Shown here piece by piece: positions 31,113-40,648 of a stretch of DNA of 64,000 nt. The position numbers and the translations under genes were made by a program. Origin of the DNA: Actinomadura nitritigenes (lineage in GTDB: Bacteria > Actinomycetota > Actinomycetes > Streptosporangiales > Streptosporangiaceae); NCBI RefSeq assembly GCF_017573545.1, contig NZ_JAGEOK010000003.1, forward strand, positions 338,462-402,461, given 5' to 3'. How positions within the stretch are numbered: the first letter of the stretch is position 1; every line of letters starts with the position of its first letter. The notes under the pieces were generated by a model. It saw nothing but the letters and a program-made list of their open reading frames with translations. It ran no database searches and was not told the DNA's origin.

Positions 31113-32699
31113 TCAGTCCAGGTCGACGCGGCGGCCCATGTCGGCGCCCACCTCGGCGCTGATCGCGTCCACGAGCTGCGGCGGGATGCCGGAGTCGACG
31201 GTCAGCGCGATCAGCGCGCGGCCGCCCTTGGCGTCCCGGCCGACCTGCATGCCGGCGATGTTGACCTCGGCGTCGCCGAGCAGCTTGCCGACCGCGCCGA
31301 CGATGCCCGGGCGGTCGACGTAGGAGAAGAACGCCATGTGCTCGGTCGGCACCAGCTCCATGTTGTAGCCGTTGATCTCGATGATCCGCTCGGCGTGCTT
31401 CGGGCCGGTCAGCGTGCCGGACACCGACACCACGCCGCCGTCGCCCATCGTGCCGCGCACCTGCACCACGTTCCGCCAGTCGGGGCTGTCCTCGCTGGTG
31501 GTGAGGGTGACCTCGACGCCCCGGTCGCGGGCCAGCAGCGGGGCGTTGACGAAGGTCACCGACTCCTCGACGACGTCGGAGAACACGCCCTTGAGCGCGG
31601 CCAGCTCCAGCACCTTGACGTCGTGCTCGGCGATCTCGCCGCGCACCACCACGTCCAGCCGGACGGGCACGCCGCCGGCGAGGGCGGTGAAGATCCGGCC
31701 GAGCTTCTCGGCCAGCGGCAGGCCGGGCTTGACGTCCTCGGCGACCGCGCCGCCCTGGACGTTCACCGCGTCCGGCACGAACTCGCCGGACAGCGCCAGC
31801 TTCACCGAGCGGGCGACCTGCGTGCCCGCCTTCTCCTGCGCCTCGTGCGTGCTGGCGCCGAGGTGCGGGGTCACGACCACGTTGTCGTGGACGAACAGCG
31901 GGCTGTCGGTGCAGGGCTCGCTGCTGAACACGTCGATGCCGGCGCCCGCGACCCGGCCGTCCTTCAGCGCGAGGTCGAGCGCCTCCTCGTCGACGATCCC
32001 GCCGCGCGCGGCGTTGACGATCCGCACGCTCGGCTTGACCTGGTGCAGCTCGCGGTCGCCGATGAGGCCGAGGGTCTCGGGGGTCTTCGGCAGGTGGACG
32101 GTGATGAAGTCGCTCTGCTGGAGCAGCTCGTCCAGGGTGACGAGCTTCACGCCGAGCTGGGCCGCGCGGGCGGCCTGCACGTACGGATCGAACGCGATCA
32201 CGTTCATGTCGAAGGCGGCGAGGCGCTGGGAGACCAGCACGCCGATGCGGCCGAGGCCGAGCACGCCGACGGTCTTGCCCTGCAGCTCGACGCCGGTGTA
32301 CTTGGACCGCTTCCACTCGCCCTGCTTGAGCGCGGAGTGGCCCTGCGGAACGTTCCGGGCGGTGGCCAGCAGCAGCGCGATCGCGTGCTCGGCGGCGGTG
32401 ACGATGTTGGAGGTCGGCGCGTTGACGACCATGACGCCGGCCTTGGTGGCGGCCTCCACGTCGACGTTGTCGAGGCCGACGCCGGCCCGCGCCACCACGC
32501 GCAGCCTCCCGGCGTGCTGGAAGACCTCGGAGGTGACCTTCGTGGCGCTGCGGACGATCAGGGCGTCGACGTCCGCGACGGCGGGCAGCAGCTTGGCCTT
32601 GTCGCTGCCGTCGACGTGACGGACCTCGAAGTCGGTTTCCAGCACGGCGATGCCGGCCGGGGAGAGCTCTTCTGCGACGAGGACGACGGGCTTGCTCAA
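31113..32699 (-). CDS. serA: D-3-phosphoglycerate dehydrogenase
   Basis: 528-residue first enzyme of serine synthesis. The NAD-binding loop is VLGLGRIGVLVSQRL, the catalytic Arg is in NAARGGIVDEEAL, and the Glu/His pair includes PHLGASTHEAQEKAG. An ASB domain and a C-terminal ACT domain (DRPGIVGAVGKLLGDAEVNI) complete the long actinobacterial form, which is inhibited by serine. I chose TTG at 32699 because AAGGA lies 8 bases upstream and the protein then starts at the expected SKPVVLVAEELSP. It follows ilvBNC in the same direction, with three genes between. Confidence 0.95.
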   Translation of the reverse strand: MSKPVVLVAEELSPAGIAVLETDFEVRHVDGSDKAKLLPAVADVDALIVRSATKVTSEVFQHAGRLRVVARAGVGLDNVDVEAATKAGVMVVNAPTSNIVTAAEHAIALLLATARNVPQGHSALKQGEWKRSKYTGVELQGKTVGVLGLGRIGVLVSQRLAAFDMNVIAFDPYVQAARAAQLGVKLVTLDELLQQSDFITVHLPKTPETLGLIGDRELHQVKPSVRIVNAARGGIVDEEALDLALKDGRVAGAGIDVFSSEPCTDSPLFVHDNVVVTPHLGASTHEAQEKAGTQVARSVKLALSGEFVPDAVNVQGGAVAEDVKPGLPLAEKLGRIFTALAGGVPVRLDVVVRGEIAEHDVKVLELAALKGVFSDVVEESVTFVNAPLLARDRGVEVTLTTSEDSPDWRNVVQVRGTMGDGGVVSVSGTLTGPKHAERIIEINGYNMELVPTEHMAFFSYVDRPGIVGAVGKLLGDAEVNIAGMQVGRDAKGGRALIALTVDSGIPPQLVDAISAEVGADMGRRVDLD

Positions 32700-32884
32700 G
32701 GAAACAGTCCTTCGGAAGTCGGATGTTCGGCTGATGTGCAGGTGAAGTGCGCGAGTCACCTCGTCGTGCCCTCGCCCCCAGCGGCGAGTCTATCCCCCGG
32801 CGGGCGGCGGGGTTCGCGACGGGGAAACACCCGCCGGTAACTCCGGGGCGTCCGCCGCCCTCGCCTCCGGCCGCGCGGCGCCCG

Positions 32885-33523
32885 TCAGGCCGCGTTCGGC
32901 TCGGGCATCGCGGCCAGCACGGCGGCGACCCGCTCGGCGTCGGCGACCCGGACGTGCGGGACGTCCACGAAGATCCGCAGCGGCCCGGCCGGCAGCCCCA
33001 GCCGCTCGGCCACGTGCAGCTGGACCTCCCGCAGCGGGACGTAGGCCAGGTAGCCGCGGAAGACGTCCTGGGACCGGAACATCCCGGTCATGATCAGCCG
33101 GTAGCCGCGGATGCGGAACGACAGCGCGGTCAGGCACGGCACGGCGGCGGCGTCGCCGCCCGGCAGCGCCAGCGAGATCCACGCGCTGGTCGTCCACGGC
33201 CGGGCCCGCAGCAGGCCGACGACCCAGCGCAGCTGGTCGGCGCCCTCGAGGTCGCTCAGCCGGGGCTCGCGGCGCCCGGCCGCCGCGTCGCGGTCGCGCT
33301 CCCGGGCGCGGTGCGCGAGCCGTGCGCGGTCGCCGTGCTCGCGCAGGATCGGGTCCTCCCAGCTGAGCGAGTCGATCTCGAACAGCAGCGGGGGCCCTTC
33401 GATGATCGGCCCCGCGTCCTCCATGCCGGCGACGCCGGCCGCCCACACGTGCCGCAGGACGCCGATCCACGCCCTCCCGCACGTCTCCCAGCGCCGGACG
33501 CCGTTGTCCTCTCGCGCCTGCAC
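32885..33523 (-). CDS. Divergent thymidylate-synthase-fold protein
   Basis: 212-residue protein with the order and spacing of thymidylate synthase active-site residues: Cys130 in AAVPCLTALSFRIRG, then Arg150-Ser151-x-Asp153 in MFRSQDVFRGY, exactly 20 residues apart as for Cys146 and Arg166 of the E. coli enzyme, and His190 where His207 is expected. The position of Asn177, which reads the pyrimidine, is Tyr161, and that of Tyr209 is Arg192. The nucleophile and phosphate site are therefore kept while base recognition has changed. It may act on another nucleotide or be a non-canonical paralogue. GTG start chosen for GGAGAGGTGA just upstream; ATG at 33541 is an alternative. Confidence 0.65.
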   Translation of the reverse strand: MQAREDNGVRRWETCGRAWIGVLRHVWAAGVAGMEDAGPIIEGPPLLFEIDSLSWEDPILREHGDRARLAHRARERDRDAAAGRREPRLSDLEGADQLRWVVGLLRARPWTTSAWISLALPGGDAAAVPCLTALSFRIRGYRLIMTGMFRSQDVFRGYLAYVPLREVQLHVAERLGLPAGPLRIFVDVPHVRVADAERVAAVLAAMPEPNAA

Positions 33524-33562
33524 GTCACCTCTCCGCGCCATTGCCGGCCCGATCATCGCCAA

Positions 33563-33905
33563 TGCGGAACGGGCGTTTCATCGACCGCGGCATTGCCGCG
33601 CCGGTGAGGAATTGCGCCGCGCGCCCGGCCGGCCGTCCCGATCCGGTCCCTGTCGGCCTCTCGCCACCCATGTGCCCGTCCCCACGCCGTTCCGGCGGCG
33701 GTCACGTGAGTGTTCGCGCAGGTGCTCCCGCGCCGGCCGTGGCCGTCGCGACTTTCTTCAAGTATCCGGCAAGGGGCGCCAAAAGGATAGGTTCTTTTAC
33801 CCTGAAAGCCATCTCCACCGGCATTCTGACCGACCCGGAACGCGAGGGTCATTGGACAATCCGTCCAAACGATCGCCGCCTTTCCCGCGCCGGCGGACGG
33901 CGCTC
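33563..33905. other. Non-coding gap
   Basis: 343 bases between the TS-like gene and the DUF2079 gene with no credible gene on either strand. The part 33770-33870 is less GC-rich than its surroundings and could hold a promoter for the TS-like gene on the minus strand. No clear repeat or hairpin. Confidence 0.4.
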
Positions 33906-35435
33906 TCACCAGGGGTCCGGGCCGTCCCGGTGCAGCACGACGTAGCCGTCCCGGTGGAACACCTCCCGGTAGCCGGACGCCGTGAGCAGGGCGACCCGCC
34001 GCTGCTGCTCGGCCACCGACGGGAACGGGAACGTGTGCCGCCGCACGTCCGCGACGACCCACGGCGCGTTGCGCGGCTGCCAGTCCCACAGGAGCACGCG
34101 GGTCCGTCCGGTGAGGCCCGGCCCGAGGCCGTTGGCGGTCTCCACCAGCGCGCCGTCCGGGACCTTCGCGACCGCCGCGGCGGCGGCCGACGCGCGCTCG
34201 TTCCGGCGGTACAGCGCGGGATCGACGAGATGGCCGAACGCGAAGAACGGCACGGTGATGATCGCCGCGGCCAGCAGGCCGGCCGCCGGGACCCAGCCGG
34301 GGCCCAGCCGCCTCCCGAGCCGCCCGAGCCGCCCGAGCCGGCGGACGCGGGAACGCAGCCAGGCGTTCCGGCGCAGGCGCGCGGCCCCGTCCACCGCGGC
34401 CAGGACGAGCACCGCGACGATGAACGCGTTGTAGTGGTAGTGCGGCGACCACCAGTTCGCGAAGCGGTCGGCGAGCATCCGCTCCGCCAGCGGCGGCAGG
34501 GCGGCCAGCGTCAGCGGGGACGCCAGCGGGAGCAGCAGCAGCGGCAGGACGAGCAGCCCCATCATGGCGAGCTTGGCCGGCGGGGTGCCGATCATCGCGA
34601 CCGCGTCCCACGGGCGCGTCAGAACGTGCACGGCGGCGTCCGGGAGGTCCCGGCCGAGCGAGGTGTAGGCCCAGTAGTAATCGTTGTCGCCGCCGAACGC
34701 CGCGATGGCGATCTTCGAGCACACCGCCGTCGCGGCGCCGCCCGCGACCAGGTAGGCCAGGCCCGCGCGCCGCTCCCCGCGGCGGGTCAGCAGGAACAGC
34801 CCGAACCCGGCGAGCAGCAGCCCCATGTCCTCCTTGGCCAGCAGCAGGAGGAACGCGGCGAGCGCCGCCCGGCCGCGCCGCCCCGCGTCGTACCGCTCGA
34901 TCATCACCGCCGACAGCAGCGGGACGAACGCGACCTCGTGGAAGTCGAACGCGAGCGCCTCGGCGACCGGCCACGACAGCGCGTAGGCGCCCGCCGCGCA
35001 GTACCCGGCGCCCGCGCCGAGGCGGCGCTCGGTGAACCGCCAGATCGGCACGATCGCCAGCGCGAACAGCACGCCCTGCGCGACCAGCAGCGTCCCGGGG
35101 CCGTCGTGGATCCAGTACAGCGGCGCCAGCACCGCGAGGAGCGGCGAGAAGTGGTCGCCGAGCACGGAGAAGCCGGGCCCGAACCCGTTGTGGACGCCCT
35201 TGACGATCGCGACCGGCGCGCCGAACCGGCTGTAGGACCGCACCGCCTGGTCGAAGATCACGAGGTCGTAGGTGCTGGCCCGGAATGCGCGCAGCCGCAT
35301 CAGGCCGAACGCGGAGTCGAGCACGGCGCTCGCCGTGACCACCGCGGCGAGCGCCCAGGCGTGCCGCCGCGCGCCCGTGCCGAGGCGTCCCGCACCGACC
35401 GGCACTTCCACCGCGACCGCCTCCGCCTCCGCCAC
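33906..35435 (-). CDS. DUF2079 polytopic membrane protein
   Basis: 509-residue membrane protein with about 11 helices, of the DUF2079 family, which is thought to share the GT-C glycosyltransferase fold. Early family motifs are seen: YDLVIFDQAVRSYSRFGAP and GDHFSPLLAVLAPLYWI; LAFDFHEVAFVPLLSAVMIE matches the next conserved loop with its acidic pair. The Asp in FDFHE and the Asp of YDLVIFDQ are candidates for lipid-linked sugar chemistry. A soluble C-terminus (about 430-509) lies outside. GTG start. Substrate unknown. Confidence 0.82.
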   Translation of the reverse strand: MAEAEAVAVEVPVGAGRLGTGARRHAWALAAVVTASAVLDSAFGLMRLRAFRASTYDLVIFDQAVRSYSRFGAPVAIVKGVHNGFGPGFSVLGDHFSPLLAVLAPLYWIHDGPGTLLVAQGVLFALAIVPIWRFTERRLGAGAGYCAAGAYALSWPVAEALAFDFHEVAFVPLLSAVMIERYDAGRRGRAALAAFLLLLAKEDMGLLLAGFGLFLLTRRGERRAGLAYLVAGGAATAVCSKIAIAAFGGDNDYYWAYTSLGRDLPDAAVHVLTRPWDAVAMIGTPPAKLAMMGLLVLPLLLLPLASPLTLAALPPLAERMLADRFANWWSPHYHYNAFIVAVLVLAAVDGAARLRRNAWLRSRVRRLGRLGRLGRRLGPGWVPAAGLLAAAIITVPFFAFGHLVDPALYRRNERASAAAAAVAKVPDGALVETANGLGPGLTGRTRVLLWDWQPRNAPWVVADVRRHTFPFPSVAEQQRRVALLTASGYREVFHRDGYVVLHRDGPDPW

Positions 35436-35516
35436 GCGCCGGACGCTACCAGCCCCTCCGGCGGCGCCTTCGGCGGGGCGCTCGCGCCGGTCGGCGAGGA
35501 CGGCCCCGGCGGTCCC

Positions 35517-36083
35517 CTACGGCGCGCCTGCGGGCGCGGCGGGGGCGGGGGCGGCGGGGGTGGTCCGCGCGACGAACGCCTCGCAGTGGTCCAGCCAGCG
35601 GACCTCGGCCTCCGCCTGGAAGATCATCGACTCCAGGACGAGCCGCCAGGCGCGGCCGCCCCGGTCGGCGGCCTCGGCGGGCGCGGCGGCCTTCATCCGG
35701 GTGAGGTCCTGCAGGGTGCGCAGGGTGGCGGTGCGCTGCGCCTGGACGACCTGGCGGACGTCGACGCCGGGCGCGGTGACGGCCATCGCGAGCTTGATCG
35801 CCAGCTCGTCGCGGGGCCGGTCGGCGCGGGCCACCGGGGCGGCGAACCAGTCCCGCACGTCCGCCTCGCCGGCCGGGGTGATCCGGTAGACGAACCGGCC
35901 CTCGTCGTCGGCCCCCACGCGGGTGACCAGCTCGTCGCGTTCGAGCCGGGACAGCGTGGAGTACACCTGCCCGATGTTGAGCGGCCAGGACGATCCGGTG
36001 GACGCCTCGAACTCGGCGCGCAGCTGGTAGCCGTAGCGGGGCCCCTGGGACAGCAGAGCCAGCAGGCCGTGACGTATGGACAT
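35517..36083 (-). CDS. PadR-family transcriptional regulator
   Basis: 188-residue PadR protein. The winged helix covers residues 1-85: MSIRHGLLALLSQGPRYGYQ, then the HTH with TGSSWPLNIGQVYSTLSRLE and the wing FVYRITPAGEADV. A long C-terminal helix pair (about 95-165) is the dimer domain. I chose ATG at 36083; in-frame codons further out run through the operator. It diverges from the gene at 36222, and the gap holds a perfect 15-bp inverted repeat, its likely binding site. Confidence 0.9.
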   Translation of the reverse strand: MSIRHGLLALLSQGPRYGYQLRAEFEASTGSSWPLNIGQVYSTLSRLERDELVTRVGADDEGRFVYRITPAGEADVRDWFAAPVARADRPRDELAIKLAMAVTAPGVDVRQVVQAQRTATLRTLQDLTRMKAAAPAEAADRGGRAWRLVLESMIFQAEAEVRWLDHCEAFVARTTPAAPAPAAPAGAP

Positions 36084-36094
36084 GAGCACCGAGT

Positions 36095-36134
36095 ATGCAT
36101 ACGCGGTATCCCCAACGCAATACCGCGTATGCAT
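36095..36134. promoter_or_regulatory. Perfect 15-bp inverted repeat, likely PadR operator
   Basis: ATGCATACGCGGTAT (36095-36109) and ATACCGCGTATGCAT (36120-36134) are exact reverse complements, 10 bases apart. ATGCAT ends fit the ATGY-type half-sites of PadR operators. The site starts 12 bases upstream of the padR start codon and is upstream of the divergent gene at 36222. Confidence 0.75.
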
Positions 36135-36221
36135 CCCGAAGGACACGCTACCGGAATTTCACTGTGCGCGACCATCTCACGCCTTACCGTGACCATGTCC
36201 CCGGACGATCAGGAGAGAAGC

Positions 36222-37034
36222 GTGACCTCCGACAGCACGATCAGCGTCCTGCGCGACGTCCTGCGCGTGTACGACCACCGGTACCTCGACCTCGACCGCC
36301 GGCAGCGGGAGCGGCTCGTCGACGGCACCCGCCGGGTCATCGGCGACGAGGGCCTCAGCGACGCGGCCCGCGCCGCGCTGCCCGCCGCCGACCGGCTGCG
36401 CGCGTTCTGCATCCAGTACGGCCTGCGCGAGGAGCTGGAGCGGCTGATCCGCGACGAGGTGGAAGGCAGCCCCGCGGGCGCCGTCGTGGTCGGCGGCCGG
36501 ATCTACGCGATGTACCCGTACCTGCGCGGCGTCCCCCGGCAGGACGCCGACATCACCACCGAGGTCGGCGTGGAGCACCGCCTCGACGCGGTGTCCTGGC
36601 AGGGCCGGCGGGTGCGGATCCGCGGCACCGCCGTGCTCGAGCGCGTCGAGACCAACCGGACGGTCGTGGACGTCATCCTGCGCGAGCGGACCACCGGCAA
36701 GGAGCACGTCTTCCCCGCCGGCCCGCGCTCCGCGCCCGACACGGGGACCGGCGGGTTCGAGGCGTTCGCCGACCCGTCCGGCGTCGCGCCCGGCCGCTGG
36801 GACGTGCACGTCGCCGCGACCGCGCACGGCGTGACCCGGGAGGCCCGCTTCGGCTCGCGCCGCGCCGACGGCCTGAAGACCGCGCCTCAGCGGCGCCCCG
36901 TGGGCGGGCACCACGTCTCGGTGTACTTCACCAAGGGCGGCCACCTGGCGCTGGTGGTGCGCGAGGACGCCGGCGCCACGTCCCTGCGCGCCCGCATCCG
37001 CCGCCGCCTCTCCCGCGCCTCCGCGCCCCGCTGA
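36222..37034 (+). CDS. Hypothetical protein with C-terminal beta-rich domain
   Basis: 270-residue soluble protein, unrecognised. The N-terminal third (1-75) is helical and charged. From about 80 on it is beta-rich: VVVGGRIYAMYPYLRGVPRQ, RRVRIRGTAVLERVE and GRWDVHVAATAHGVTREARF suggest one or two sandwich domains. The pattern recalls, at memory level only, accessory domains at the C-terminus of actinobacterial teichoic-acid-type glycosyltransferases. GTG start with AGGAGAG directly upstream. It diverges from padR, which probably controls it. Confidence 0.5.
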   Translation: MTSDSTISVLRDVLRVYDHRYLDLDRRQRERLVDGTRRVIGDEGLSDAARAALPAADRLRAFCIQYGLREELERLIRDEVEGSPAGAVVVGGRIYAMYPYLRGVPRQDADITTEVGVEHRLDAVSWQGRRVRIRGTAVLERVETNRTVVDVILRERTTGKEHVFPAGPRSAPDTGTGGFEAFADPSGVAPGRWDVHVAATAHGVTREARFGSRRADGLKTAPQRRPVGGHHVSVYFTKGGHLALVVREDAGATSLRARIRRRLSRASAPR

Positions 37035-37050
37035 GCGGCGCGCGGGAACG

Positions 37051-37089
37051 CGAAACGGGGGCGGGCGCCGCGCGCCCGCCCCCGTTTCG
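37051..37089. terminator. Bidirectional terminator hairpin
   Basis: Perfect 17-bp arms CGAAACGGGGGCGGGCG / CGCCCGCCCCCGTTTCG with a 5-base loop, between the convergent gene ending at 37034 and ilvC ending at 37099. The outer GAAA/TTTC ends give T-runs in both directions. Confidence 0.85.
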
Positions 37090-37098
37090 GCGGAACGG

Positions 37099-40405
<3,307 letters not shown>

Positions 40406-40449
40406 GATCCTGTTTCCTTGGGAGAGAAGTCTGGGGCTCGCCGGGCAAC

Positions 40450-40482
40450 AAAAAACCCCCGCCGCCGGAAGCGGTCGAGGGG
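40450..40482 (-). terminator. Attenuator terminator of ilvBNC
   Basis: On the minus strand, CCCCTCGACCGC pairs imperfectly with GCGGCGGGGG around a TTCCG loop and is followed by TTTTTTG, 45 bases before the ilvB start. Just upstream, CCTGCGCGCC is a perfect partner for GGCGCGCAGG inside the leader-peptide gene, giving the alternative structure. Confidence 0.8.
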
Positions 40483-40506
40483 AGGCGCGCAGGTCGGTGA
40501 GCTTGG

Positions 40507-40557
40507 TCAGCCTGCGCGCCGACCAAGTACTACGAGGATGCTGGTGGTGTTCTGCAC
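40507..40557 (-). CDS. ilvB leader peptide (attenuator), 16 aa
   Basis: GTG-started 16-codon frame [16 protein letters not shown] with a run Ile-Leu-Val-Val-Leu, the three amino acids made by the operon. Leader peptides of this type in front of ilvB are known in actinobacteria. Its last codons (GGCGCGCAGG) pair with CCTGCGCGCC downstream. The stop is 24 bases before the terminator region. The Ile-Leu-Val-Val-Leu run is followed by Gly-Arg-Arg-Ala-Gly, similar to Gly-Trp-Arg-Ala-Gly in the cimA leader. Confidence 0.85.
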   Translation of the reverse strand: MQNTTSILVVLGRRAG

Positions 40558-40648
40558 GGAGCCACTTTCGCCGAGATCCGGCCGCCGGTCAAATCCGTGG
40601 ACAGGAAATCTCGGCATCTGAGACGGATTCCCGGCGGAACCGGTCTCC

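Noticed and set aside
33111..36221. In-frame upstream extension of the gene at 36222 on the plus strand
   Set aside because: The extension is antisense to the DUF2079 and PadR genes and has no known domain; the GTG at 36222 has a proper ribosome site.
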